Assembly: GCA_019136135.1 (NCBI GenBank)
Contig: JAGVUR010000192.1
Location: 1 to 53,997, forward strand
Length of the DNA: 53,997 nt
DNA from: Verrucomicrobiota bacterium
GTDB taxonomy: Bacteria; Verrucomicrobiota; Lentisphaeria; Oligosphaerales; Oligosphaeraceae
Direction of reading: 5' to 3'
Program-made: the position numbers and the translations under genes
Shown: piece after piece, positions 43,901 to 52,236 of the stretch
Layout of the letters: each line of letters starts with the position of its first letter
How positions within the stretch are numbered: the first letter of the stretch is position 1
Notes under the pieces: model-generated
What the model saw: the letters and a program-made list of their open reading frames with translations, nothing else
Databases searched by the model: none
Told to the model about the DNA's origin: nothing

Positions 43901-46900
43901 GGAAAGTCGAGGCCGGGTTGCTGTTTACGATCATCGGCCCCGGCTTCGACGGCCGTGATTTCGAGTACAAGGGGTTGGAGTTGATTGCCGACAAGGCCGA
44001 ATACGCCCCCGGGGAGACGGTTCGCCTGCTGGTGAACGCCGAGAAGAGCGATGCCACGGTGATGCTGTCCCCCCGCAGCGAGAACGGATGCATCACGATT
44101 CCCCAGGTGATATCGATGGGCGGGAAGAGCCGGGTGGTTGAGATTCCCGTGGTTGCGGGCGACATGCCGAATTTCTTCATCGACGCCTACTGCGTGATGG
44201 ACGGCGTCGTCCATCGGACGATTTGCCAGGTTGCGGTGCCGCCCGTCAAGAAGGTCCTGGACGTCGAGGTCGTATCCGCCAGCAGCAAGTTGAAGCCTGG
44301 CGAACGCGGCTCGGTGCGGATTCGCTTGCGGGACTTGGCGGGGAAGGCCTATCGTGGCAGCATTGCGGTATCGGTCTATGACAAGTCCGTGGAGTACATC
44401 TCAGGCGGGAGCAACATTGGAAGCATCAAGGAGTTCTTCTGGAAATGGGTTCGCTACCACAATATGGGCTCAACATACGGCTGGGATAGGCTTTTCATGC
44501 CGATATACCTTGAAAACGAGCCGCGAATGTTGATGTTCTTGTCTCCATTGGAGCCTTTCCTGGCTGGCATCGAGGATGAGGAGGAAGATTCACATGCGTA
44601 CATGATGCGAAGTAGAAGAACGTTAGGCTTGCGACGCAATATGGCAAGGTCAGGAAAAAATCGTCTTGAAATCGATGCCGTCGACGGCGGCATGGGGATG
44701 GCTATGGCTAAGGCTGCGCGTCCGGCTGCCGCGCCGGCGCCGGCAGCCGAGATGAAGTCGGATGCCATGGCTTTGGTAGTAGGCATGGATGAGGCAGGCG
44801 GAGGCGGGGCGGAAGGAATCACAGTCAGGAAGGAATTTGCGGATACGGCATTGTGGATCGCTTCCCTGGAAACGGATGAAAACGGGGAGACGACCATCCA
44901 GGTTCCCATGCCCGAAAACCTGACGACCTGGAAGGTCAAGGTCTGGGCCATGGGGGCGGGAACCTCCGTGGGCGAAGGCTCGACGGAGCTGATCACCACC
45001 AAGGATCTGCTGATTCGGATGCAGGCGCCCAGGTTCTTCGTCGAACGCGACCAGGTGGTATTGAGCGCGATCGTGCACAATTACCTGCCGTCCGGAAAGG
45101 AGGTCTCGGTCGAGCTGGACGTCGACGAGGGGATCTTGCGCTGCCTGGACGGTCGCGTCCGCCGCGTCAAGGTATCTTCCGGCGGCGAGGCGCGGATCGA
45201 CTGGCGCGTGCAGGTGGTTTCCAGCGGCGAGGCGGTCGTCCGGATGACCGCGAAAAGCGATGCCGATTCCGATGGGATGGAGCAGCGCTTCCCCGTCCTG
45301 GTCCATGGGATCTCGAAGCTGGTCTCCTCAAGCGGTTCGTTGAAGCCCGAGGAGACGGAATGCACCATGACGCTCGATGTCCCCAAGGAACGCCGGGAAG
45401 GATCGACGCAGCTTGTCGTCCGCTGGAGTCCGTCCCTTGCGTTGGCGATGGTAGATGCGTTGCCGTACCTGGCCGAATACCCCCACGGTTGCACGGAGCA
45501 GACGCTGAACCGCTTCCTGCCCGCAGTCCAGGCGCGGGCGATGCTGAGGGACCTGGGGCTGTCGCTGGAGGACGTCAAGGAGGCGAAGGCGAACCTGAAT
45601 GCCCAGGAACTCGGCGGCGCGGACGAGAGGAAGGCGCAGTGGCAAAAGAACAAGCTAAAGAATCCCGTGTTCGATGACGACGAGCTGGATGCGATGGTCG
45701 CGAAGGGCGTCCGCGACCTGCTGGCCATGCAATGCAGCGACGGCGGCTGGGGCTGGTTCAGCGGCTTTGGCGAGCGCTCGTGGTGCCATACGACGGCACA
45801 GGTCCTCCGGGGCTTGAACACCGCGAAGGCGTACGGGGTCAAGGTTGACGAAGGCGCCTTGATACGTGGCAAGTCGTGGATGACAGGCCATGTGGACGAG
45901 CAGCTCCGCCGCTTCAAGCTCAAGAAAGATGACCGTGACTACAGGAGCCGTGCCGACAACTTGGACGCCTTGGCCTATTGCGTGCTGGCGGAAGTCGGCG
46001 AGAAGTCTCCTCGGATGTCCGAGCTTAGCGCGATCCTGTATCGCGACAAGGCGAGCTTGAGCCAGTATGGCCTGTCGCTGTTCGGTCTTGGCTTGCACAT
46101 CCTGGGCGAGAAGACGATGCTTGAGGACGTGCTGAAGAACCTTCGCCAGTATGTCATGGTCGATTCGGAGAACCAGACGGCCCTGATCGAAACCGGCGGT
46201 TGGTGGTGGTATTGGTATGGCGACAGCATCGAGACCCAGGCCGCCTACCTGAAGCTGCTTGTCGCCACCGAGCCGAAGGGCGACCTGGCACCGATGTTCG
46301 TGAAGTACCTGCTGAACAACAGGAAGCACGCCACGTACTGGAACTCGACGCGGGACACGGCAGCCTGCCTGGATGCGTTCACCGCGTACCTGAAGGCGAC
46401 CGGGGAGACGAAGCCCGACATGGCCGTCGAGGTGCTTTTGGACGGGAAGCCGATCGGAGGCGAACGGATCGAAGCCAAGTCCATCTTCACGTCGGCATTG
46501 GCCTGCCAGGTATCCGGCGAAGCCCTGGGCGCCGGTTCGCATAAGCTGACGATCCGCAAGACGGGCCGAGGTCCTTTGTACTTCACGACGGCGCTGTCCT
46601 ACTTCAGCCTCGAGGAGCGGATCGGGAAGGCGGGCCTGGAGGTCAAGGTCGAGCGCCGGATCTGGCGGTTGGTTCGGAAGGACGCCGAGGTGTCGACCTC
46701 CGGGGCGGAAGGGCAGATAGTCGGCAAGCGGCTGGAGCGCTACGAGCGCACGGCGTTGTCGTACGGCGACACGGTGAACAGCGGCGACTTGCTCGAGGTC
46801 GAATTGCTTCTGGAGAGCAAGAACGACTACGAGTACCTGATGCTTGAGGACATGAAGGCGGCGGGAACCGAGGCGGTCGAGCTTCGTTCCGGGTATTCGT

Positions 46901-47124
46901 TTGCCGGCGGTCTTGGCGCGTACATGGAGTATCGCGACAAGTGCGTCATGATGTACTTCCGCCAGTTGCCTCGCGGCCGCCACAGCCTGTCGTATCGCCT
47001 TCGCGCCGAGATACCCGGCGTGTTCAATGCGCTGCCCACGACGGTGACGGGCATGTATGCGCCGGAGCTGAGGGGGAATTCCGACGAGATGCGGATCGGG
47101 ATAGGAGAGCGACCAGTAGAATAA
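40948..47124 (+). CDS. Bacterial alpha-2-macroglobulin family protein with intact thioester
   Basis: 2058 aa. ATG 40948 is chosen because GGAGG lies seven bases upstream and a signal peptide follows directly (MLRLLLTSLVLGALLPFACQGA). No canonical lipobox is present. The order is an N-terminal helical TPR-like region (about 25-400), macroglobulin MG domains (SDRPVYRPGQVVKFKFWL near 636), and an unusual Trp/Tyr-rich insert (782-826). A flexible Ala/Met/Gly-rich bait-like stretch follows (about 1210-1300). The thioester motif GCTEQ (C1515, Q1518) lies in a helical toroid domain, with the receptor-binding-like end last. Bacterial A2Ms trap proteases that attack the cell envelope. The usual partner pbpC is not adjacent. 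Confidence 0.92.
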   Translation: MLRLLLTSLVLGALLPFACQGATGPEEMESGLRSMNSRNYAEAFASFERALSDKDFGGFEAAKAYSAAVDCLIGLLRQEEQDPFWSKHVALRADDWRFLTKVAQVRFLPNGGIVHDGAFHRGGRHHRSGRWLHVEYHDCIRSLRLLTGVMDKVEGPDSWVFYDALANVLNELSGNYLFDFRLHLLTDLSVAPDYLNEALRGEGSEGIPVDGEDGFLVFRLRKTWQECKNDGERYLWALQKQVEVGDVHQSRWVRYKMAEWFSQVYDAADGWISGMSTGDLRELSTAPQLADDESVLWLATGPRRVKLPPEIAFIGMYKSLYNEFKGVDRALEQVIARDLGKIYMKRCQYEQALEWCDAFRAAGGGEMEEVDQLRGSWCSFKPVRPQVAGSPVTVQLAYRNATKATCWIRKLDALKIKEDFEAKCQNVTIKGNRYYYDLSFEGLVRAVPDWDKKYLGDEVARWDVALSPKSGHFCTESTLTTPLCEAGWYVMYCRIAGGNEVRIVLNVRSVLLLASPLVESEAGLLIQVLQAASGRPVPGEELEFFGFRRCWNDKTKTVRSEVNRQKAKTDSEGKVVVPREAFNFKPLEKGEWRETGQWLVGLHRGGSDFTWNDLGSMPGYGRRSGNEKIKGFFLSDRPVYRPGQVVKFKFWLGSTDYQSSGFDLGFGTDKHHVVITDARGEKVAELDLKRDAYNGVSGEYALKPGCSLGTYSLQLDSRHYGSFRVEEYKKPEYEVVVKAPTHGPLLGEAFSFNVEAKYYFGAPVTDADVSVKVLRIARQATWWPVRPWDWCYGPGYWWYWGDYDWYPGWERWGKCRPVHPWMVYRRYQPPEVVLQQKMKLDGQGRLAVNVDTASAKKNFGDRDHEYKIEVEVTDSSRRTIVGNGSVMVARQPFEAHLWLDRGYGEVGKPIGVSVQGRTLSGEPVSGSGRLTLYRIVRGADGELKELVEREWDLGADKDGKGRQTISASRAGQYRLGWELTDSKGRKVEAGLLFTIIGPGFDGRDFEYKGLELIADKAEYAPGETVRLLVNAEKSDATVMLSPRSENGCITIPQVISMGGKSRVVEIPVVAGDMPNFFIDAYCVMDGVVHRTICQVAVPPVKKVLDVEVVSASSKLKPGERGSVRIRLRDLAGKAYRGSIAVSVYDKSVEYISGGSNIGSIKEFFWKWVRYHNMGSTYGWDRLFMPIYLENEPRMLMFLSPLEPFLAGIEDEEEDSHAYMMRSRRTLGLRRNMARSGKNRLEIDAVDGGMGMAMAKAARPAAAPAPAAEMKSDAMALVVGMDEAGGGGAEGITVRKEFADTALWIASLETDENGETTIQVPMPENLTTWKVKVWAMGAGTSVGEGSTELITTKDLLIRMQAPRFFVERDQVVLSAIVHNYLPSGKEVSVELDVDEGILRCLDGRVRRVKVSSGGEARIDWRVQVVSSGEAVVRMTAKSDADSDGMEQRFPVLVHGISKLVSSSGSLKPEETECTMTLDVPKERREGSTQLVVRWSPSLALAMVDALPYLAEYPHGCTEQTLNRFLPAVQARAMLRDLGLSLEDVKEAKANLNAQELGGADERKAQWQKNKLKNPVFDDDELDAMVAKGVRDLLAMQCSDGGWGWFSGFGERSWCHTTAQVLRGLNTAKAYGVKVDEGALIRGKSWMTGHVDEQLRRFKLKKDDRDYRSRADNLDALAYCVLAEVGEKSPRMSELSAILYRDKASLSQYGLSLFGLGLHILGEKTMLEDVLKNLRQYVMVDSENQTALIETGGWWWYWYGDSIETQAAYLKLLVATEPKGDLAPMFVKYLLNNRKHATYWNSTRDTAACLDAFTAYLKATGETKPDMAVEVLLDGKPIGGERIEAKSIFTSALACQVSGEALGAGSHKLTIRKTGRGPLYFTTALSYFSLEERIGKAGLEVKVERRIWRLVRKDAEVSTSGAEGQIVGKRLERYERTALSYGDTVNSGDLLEVELLLESKNDYEYLMLEDMKAAGTEAVELRSGYSFAGGLGAYMEYRDKCVMMYFRQLPRGRHSLSYRLRAEIPGVFNALPTTVTGMYAPELRGNSDEMRIGIGERPVE

Positions 47125-47159
47125 CAATGGATCATTAAGGATTGCAGGAGGAAATGCCG

Positions 47160-48281
47160 ATGAGTAAAGGACAAGGCAAGCATATCGTGCTAGACGGGAC
47201 GGTTGTGCGCCCCCCGTTTGCCGGTGTGCAGAATTCAGTTTTGCGTGAGATCGAGGTTGAGCTGGAATCGTTGAAACGGCATTCGCGCACGGTATTATCC
47301 GTTCCCCATTCTCCGTTGACGACTATAGCCAAGGCGTCGAATGCCCAGTTGGCTCCCGTTCCTTCATACGTTGCGACTCCCTTGGGGCGCGTGTTCTGGC
47401 AGCAATTCCGGATGTCGTCCTTGCTGAAGAAACTTGATGCCGATATCCTGCATGCCTTTGCCTATACGGCTCCCTTGGATTGCCCGATTCCCTACGTGCT
47501 GAACGTGCACGATATCATTGCGTTGGAACGTCCTGAACTGTGTTCGACCTTGAACGCCTGGCACATGAAGCTCCTGTTGCCGGGATCGGCAAGAAAGGCA
47601 AACAACATCATCGTATCGACAAAGCACGTCGCCGATCGCGTCGCTGCGGTCCTGGAGATTCCGATGCGCAAGATATTCGTCGCTCCCCTTGGAGTGAACT
47701 ACAAGCGGTTTTCGTACATGGAGCGTTGGCCTAACAGTCTTCCCCACGAGAAGTCGTACATCTTATTTGTCAGCAACATCGAGCCGAAGAAAGGCTTGGA
47801 TACGCTTTTGGACGCCTACGCGACATGCGCCCGGGACATTGGCGCCTCGTTGGTCGTCGTTGGCCGTCCCGCTTGGAAGTGCGGCAAGTTGGTATCTAGG
47901 ATGAAGAATTGGCGTGGTCCTGGGAGGGTGATTTGGCTGAATTACGTGCCGGACAAGGATTTGCCGGCGTTGTACCAGCATGCCGAACTGTTCGTGATGC
48001 CGTCGCTGGAGGAAGGTTTTGGGATGCCGGTCCTGGAGGCAATGGCTTCAGGAGTGCCTGTGTTGCACAGCGACCATCCGGCGCTGATCGAGGCGGGAGG
48101 CGGCTTTGCGCAGACGTTCAAGGTTGGTGATGCGAACGATTTGGCGAAAAATATCCGCCTTGTTCTGGAGACCCCGAGCCTGGCAAAAGAATTGGTCGAG
48201 GCTGGTCAGCAATGGGCCGAAAAAATGACCTGGAAGCGCTGGGGAAAAACCGCGTCCGCAATCATCAATAGCATCCGCTAG
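47160..48281 (+). CDS. GT4-family glycosyltransferase
   Basis: 373 aa. ATG 47160 has AGGAGG eight bases upstream. ATG 47154 is only two bases from it, and a TTG start further up would lie before it. The two-Rossmann GT-B fold shows an N-terminal segment with GVQNSVLREIEVEL, then RKIFVAPLGVNYKRF, ILFVSNIEPKKGLDTLL and the donor-binding E-x7-E motif EEGFGMPVLEAMASGVPV. GT4 enzymes use nucleotide sugars to build LPS, capsule or glycolipids. The acceptor is unknown. It follows the A2M gene by 35 nt, so it is probably in the same unit, and aroA follows 10 nt later. Confidence 0.9.
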   Translation: MSKGQGKHIVLDGTVVRPPFAGVQNSVLREIEVELESLKRHSRTVLSVPHSPLTTIAKASNAQLAPVPSYVATPLGRVFWQQFRMSSLLKKLDADILHAFAYTAPLDCPIPYVLNVHDIIALERPELCSTLNAWHMKLLLPGSARKANNIIVSTKHVADRVAAVLEIPMRKIFVAPLGVNYKRFSYMERWPNSLPHEKSYILFVSNIEPKKGLDTLLDAYATCARDIGASLVVVGRPAWKCGKLVSRMKNWRGPGRVIWLNYVPDKDLPALYQHAELFVMPSLEEGFGMPVLEAMASGVPVLHSDHPALIEAGGGFAQTFKVGDANDLAKNIRLVLETPSLAKELVEAGQQWAEKMTWKRWGKTASAIINSIR

Positions 48282-48291
48282 GAATTGACGC

Positions 48292-49575
48292 ATGGATGCC
48301 GATACTTTTGAGTTCAAGCCAGGCGCGCTTTCGGGACGCATTATAGCCCGTGCATCCAAGTCGGAACTCCATCGCGCATTGCTGATGGGATGCCTTTGCG
48401 AAAAACCGACCCGCTTGAAGGGCGTGGCAGGCACCCTGGGTGAAGACATCGTGGCGACAATCGGCGGGTTGGGCTTGCTGAAGGGAAGCGTTCGCCGCGA
48501 TGGCTGCGACATGATCGTCAGTCCGGCAACCGGCATGGCCGGCGATGTCCTGGATTGCATGGAAAGCGGTTCGACGCTTCGGTTCATGCTGCCCTTGCTG
48601 GGAACCATCCGCAATCGGAAAGAACCCATCCTATGCCAAGGGCAAGGACGCCTGCCCGAACGCCCATTGGGTGAATTGCTTGCCGTGCTTCGCGCGAACG
48701 GAATGGAATTCTCCAAGGATCGGCTTCCGTTCCAGATTGGCGGTCGCCTCCGTCCTGGCATCTACGAATTGCCCGGCAATATAAGTTCCCAGTACATAAG
48801 TGGCTTGCTGATGGCTTTGCCAATGTTATCGGGCGACAGCGAACTTCGGTTGACGACGGCGCTGGAGTCAAGTACGTATGTGGACATGACGCTGTCGATT
48901 CAGGAACAGTTTGGCGTATTTGTCCAACGCATGAGGGAAGGATGGTCGATTCCCGGCGCCCAGGCATATCGCAGTCCTGGCGAGCTTGCCATCGGAGGCG
49001 ACTGGTCCAATGGCGCCTTGTGGCTATGCCGGGGTGTATTGGCTGGTGAAATCGAGGTCATGAACCTGTCGTTGTCATCGCATCAGGGCGACAAGCTTAT
49101 CGTGGACATCTTGCGCCGCTTCGGTGGTTCACTTGAAGTGACCAGCAACGGCATTCGGGTGGCAGGCGGCGATTTGCACGGGATTGAGGTTGATGTCAGG
49201 GAAACTCCCGATCTGTTGCCTGTTTTGGCCGTTGTTGCTTGCGGCTGCCTTGGTGAGACGCGTTTTGTCCGAGCTGGCCGTTTGCGCATGAAGGAAAGCG
49301 ACCGATTATCCAGCACGGCTACTTTGTTGCGTGATTTAGGCGGCGATGTCGATGAGTTTTCGGATGGCTTGCTTGTTCGTGGGAGCAGAAGTTTGCTTGG
49401 AGGTCAATGCCGCTCTTTCAACGACCATCGCCTGGTGATGGCATCTTGCGTCGCTTCGGCGATCGCACAGTCTCCCGTGGTGATATCCGGCGCCCAGGCG
49501 ATAGCCAAATCCTATCCTGAATTGATGGAGGATTACGCCTCGCTGACAGATCAGACTGGTCAGAAAAGTCAGTAA
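48292..49575 (+). CDS. aroA: 3-phosphoshikimate 1-carboxyvinyltransferase (EPSP synthase)
   Basis: 427 aa. It condenses phosphoenolpyruvate with shikimate-3-phosphate in the aromatic amino acid pathway. Diagnostic elements are SKSELHRALLM near the start (PEP/S3P site), CMESGSTLRFML (the SGST variant instead of GNAGTAMRP), GQGRLPERPLGEL, SSQYISGLLMALP, and the C-terminal RMKESDRL and SFNDHRLVMA. The SGSTLRF form is typical of the class found in many non-enteric bacteria. The length is normal. It is 10 nt after the GT4 gene. The frame is intact. Confidence 0.93.
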   Translation: MDADTFEFKPGALSGRIIARASKSELHRALLMGCLCEKPTRLKGVAGTLGEDIVATIGGLGLLKGSVRRDGCDMIVSPATGMAGDVLDCMESGSTLRFMLPLLGTIRNRKEPILCQGQGRLPERPLGELLAVLRANGMEFSKDRLPFQIGGRLRPGIYELPGNISSQYISGLLMALPMLSGDSELRLTTALESSTYVDMTLSIQEQFGVFVQRMREGWSIPGAQAYRSPGELAIGGDWSNGALWLCRGVLAGEIEVMNLSLSSHQGDKLIVDILRRFGGSLEVTSNGIRVAGGDLHGIEVDVRETPDLLPVLAVVACGCLGETRFVRAGRLRMKESDRLSSTATLLRDLGGDVDEFSDGLLVRGSRSLLGGQCRSFNDHRLVMASCVASAIAQSPVVISGAQAIAKSYPELMEDYASLTDQTGQKSQ

Positions 49576-49592
49576 ACACCCATGTTTTTCAA

Positions 49593-49621
49593 TTGACAGA
49601 TAGTTTCTGATGCAATATCTT
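49593..49621 (+). promoter_or_regulatory. Sigma-70-type promoter of the DUF2339/DUF3999 pair
   Basis: Consensus TTGACA at 49593-49598, exactly 17 bases, then TATCTT at 49616-49621. Transcription would start near 49628, giving a leader of about 45 nt before ATG 49672, with TGGAGATG as ribosome site. It is the best-looking promoter in the window. Confidence 0.65.
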
Positions 49622-49671
49622 TTGATTATTTCAAAACGTGGTATCCTCATTCAACTGGAGATGATGCGTTT

Positions 49672-52236
49672 ATGTTCGAGTTTTTTGCTGAACAAGTCCT
49701 GGTCCTGCTGTCAATCCTGGCCGTGGCCTTCCTGCCTATAGCCCTGCTGGTTTGTTTGGTAAAAATCCTCAATCGTCTCAATGCGCTGCTGCATTTGATG
49801 GAAAGGTTCCATAAGGATCTTGCACCTGAAGAAAAGGCGGCAGATCGGCCTGTGGCAGACCTTGCACCTGAAGAAAAGGCGGCAAAGTTGGCTGCGGCAT
49901 TGCAACAAGCTGGGCAAGCTCCTTTGCCAGTACCTGAGAAGCCTTTGCCATTGAAAGAAGAGCCGGCTCCCTTAGTTCCGCCACCCTTGCCGGCGCAAGA
50001 GCCGGTTGTTGAAACTCCGCCGCTGGTTCCAGTGTTTGAGGAGAAGCCTTTGCCACTGAAAGAAGGGCCGGTTTTGGAAGCTCCACCATCGCTGCCGGAG
50101 GAAGAGCCGCAGCCGGCTCGCCCCTTTGGATTGCCTGCTGTTATTGCCGAACAAGTTAAAGAGCGGATGCGCTCTGTGAAGAACTGGCTTTTGTATGGGC
50201 AGTTCGAGTCGCCGGAAGAGTCGGGGCGTTCTGCGGAAAAACTGCTGGCTGCCACTTGGCTTTTGCGAGCCGGTATCCTGGTGATTTTGTTTACGGCGGC
50301 CTTCATGCTGAAATTGTCGATTGACCGTGGGTTGCTGGGGCCGGAAGGACGGGTGATTCTCAGCTATATCACTGCTGCGGTCCTGCTGTTTTTCGGGATT
50401 CGTCTGCAGCATGGCGTTTATTATCGTTTGGGGCAGGCTATCTTGGGAATTGCATTGGTGATGTTTTATTTCAGCACCTTTGCGTTAAGCGCGATGTATC
50501 ATTTGGCTCCGGCGATCGTTGCTGCCATTTTGATGGTCTTGACCACAATCGCCGCTGGCTTCATAGCAGACCGCTTCAATACGCTGGCCGTGGCGATCAT
50601 TGCGATTCTCGGAGGCTATGGCACCCCGATCATGCTTAGTACCGGCACGAAAAATTTCCCGGGTCTTTTTTCCTACATGCTGTTGTTGGGGATTGGCGTT
50701 TTATGGCTTGCGATTCGGCGTGGCTGGCTCCCGCTCAATTGGCTGAGCATGCTGTTCTGCTATACGCTCTATCATCTGGCAAGCGCAAAGCATTTCAGCC
50801 AGGAGGATTTCCCGGTATTGATGGTGGCGTTGATCCTGTTCTTCATTCTTTATTCGACGGTTGTTTTTGTGCACAATGTTCGCCATCGCCTGCCGGCTAC
50901 CGTGCTTGAGGTCTGCGCACTTTTGGGAAATGCCGCCCTGTTTTTTTCCAGTAGTTGCCTGTTGATCGGGAAGATGACGTCGGAGCGGCTCTGGTATTCT
51001 CCATTGACTCTTGGGCTGACGGTGTTTTATATTGCCCATGCGTACTTGTTCATGAGCAGGAAGCTTCGCGACAAGGGGTTGGTCTTGTCCTTCCTTGGGC
51101 TGGCGGCTTTCTTCCTGACGCTGACCTTTCCAGTTGTGTTTTCCGCGCGTTGGTTGGGGGCGGCCTGGGCGATGCAGGCTCTGCTGATGCTTTGGCTGGG
51201 ATATTCGCTGAACAGCCGTTTCCTTCGGGGCATTGCCTGGCTGCTGTTTATTATCTGCCTGGAACGCTTTGCCTTCCATGATCTAGGAGGGGCATTTATC
51301 TTTGGCGAGCCTACGCGTTTCGATGTGGACGCAACGACTTTCTGGCGTGGATTTGTTGAGCGCGTCGTTCAGTTCATGGTACCCATAGCCTGTCTTGCGG
51401 CTGCCGCCAGAATCAGCCGGCGTCCTCCACCGGAAGGGACCTTGTCTGTTCCGGAAGGCAGCGATATCAAGGAAAGGACTTTGCCCTTTGCCTTGCCGAC
51501 CGCCTTGCTTACCTGCGGTTTCATCCTGCTTTTCCTGTATCTGAATTTTGAAGTTTACCGCACGATCGGCTTCTGTTATTTGCCTTTCCGTCCGGCAGCG
51601 CTGACGGCGCTCTGGGTGCTGGCTGCCGTCGCAGTTCTGCCCATGTTCAAAGTAGCCGAGGGTCAACATATCTGGCGCATTTTCTTCCTGGTGCTCCTTA
51701 TGGGAATACTGTTGAAAACCTTCTTCTTTGATTTTTTGAGCTTCGGTCCGAATTGGCGACTACTCTATGTCAGCGGCGAGTTCCTCTGGCGGGACAGCGC
51801 CATGCGCACCCTGAATTTCGGTTTCCTTGTGCTGGGGATCCTCTACTTCAGGAATTTTCTCTGGGGGCATGAAAAGAAGCTGGGGCAGATTTGCGGTTTT
51901 CTCTGGCCTGTACTGTTGTTTATCTATTCGACCTGGGAGTTGAATACGGTTCTGGCTAATCGATTGCCTGAGCTGATGGGTGGCGGAATCTCAGTATTGT
52001 GGGGTACTTTCGCTTTCTGCTTTATTTACCATGGACTGAAGAAAGACATTCCCTGGCTGCGCTATCTCGGGTTGGGGATCTTCCTGTTTGTCGTCGGCAA
52101 GGTTTTTTTATACGATTTGAGGCGTTTGGATGCGCTCTACCGGGTGGTGGCCTTCCTGCTCTTCGGCTTGCTGCTGATGGGAGCTGCATTTATCTACCTG
52201 AAATTCTGGAAAACGGAACCTAAGGATCAAGCATGA
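49672..52236 (+). CDS. DUF2339 polytopic membrane protein
   Basis: 854 aa. One N-terminal membrane helix (about 8-32) precedes a Pro/Glu/Lys-rich linker (about 45-165) that contains imperfect repeats of DLAPEEKAA and EKPLPLKE. A long run of about twenty or more hydrophobic helices follows from residue 200 to the end (for example LLRAGILVILFTAAFML and LGWAMQALLMLWLG-like segments). This matches the DUF2339 predicted membrane proteins of Gram-negative bacteria, whose function is unknown. The next gene encodes DUF3999 and overlaps by ATGA, the usual partnership. It has its own promoter at 49593. Confidence 0.9.
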   Translation: MFEFFAEQVLVLLSILAVAFLPIALLVCLVKILNRLNALLHLMERFHKDLAPEEKAADRPVADLAPEEKAAKLAAALQQAGQAPLPVPEKPLPLKEEPAPLVPPPLPAQEPVVETPPLVPVFEEKPLPLKEGPVLEAPPSLPEEEPQPARPFGLPAVIAEQVKERMRSVKNWLLYGQFESPEESGRSAEKLLAATWLLRAGILVILFTAAFMLKLSIDRGLLGPEGRVILSYITAAVLLFFGIRLQHGVYYRLGQAILGIALVMFYFSTFALSAMYHLAPAIVAAILMVLTTIAAGFIADRFNTLAVAIIAILGGYGTPIMLSTGTKNFPGLFSYMLLLGIGVLWLAIRRGWLPLNWLSMLFCYTLYHLASAKHFSQEDFPVLMVALILFFILYSTVVFVHNVRHRLPATVLEVCALLGNAALFFSSSCLLIGKMTSERLWYSPLTLGLTVFYIAHAYLFMSRKLRDKGLVLSFLGLAAFFLTLTFPVVFSARWLGAAWAMQALLMLWLGYSLNSRFLRGIAWLLFIICLERFAFHDLGGAFIFGEPTRFDVDATTFWRGFVERVVQFMVPIACLAAAARISRRPPPEGTLSVPEGSDIKERTLPFALPTALLTCGFILLFLYLNFEVYRTIGFCYLPFRPAALTALWVLAAVAVLPMFKVAEGQHIWRIFFLVLLMGILLKTFFFDFLSFGPNWRLLYVSGEFLWRDSAMRTLNFGFLVLGILYFRNFLWGHEKKLGQICGFLWPVLLFIYSTWELNTVLANRLPELMGGGISVLWGTFAFCFIYHGLKKDIPWLRYLGLGIFLFVVGKVFLYDLRRLDALYRVVAFLLFGLLLMGAAFIYLKFWKTEPKDQA
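49819..49884 (+). repeat. 24-bp direct repeat in the linker of the DUF2339 gene
   Basis: CTTGCACCTGAAGAAAAGGC followed by GGCA occurs at 49819-49842 and again exactly at 49861-49884, encoding DLAPEEKAA twice. A second pair encoding EKPLPLKE occurs near 49938 and 50040. Recent tandem duplication and a variable-length linker are implied. Confidence 0.85.

Noticed and set aside
45655..47127. Long antisense open frame (490 codons) opposite the A2M gene
   Set aside because: Strong codon bias of the sense gene keeps the antisense frame open. The translation shows no motifs and there is no ribosome site. The same applies to 43096-44214, 27587-28798, 38244-39257 and 19594-20568.
49819..50070. CRISPR-like repeats
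   Set aside because: Only two copies per block, in frame within a coding linker, and without unique equal-length spacers.
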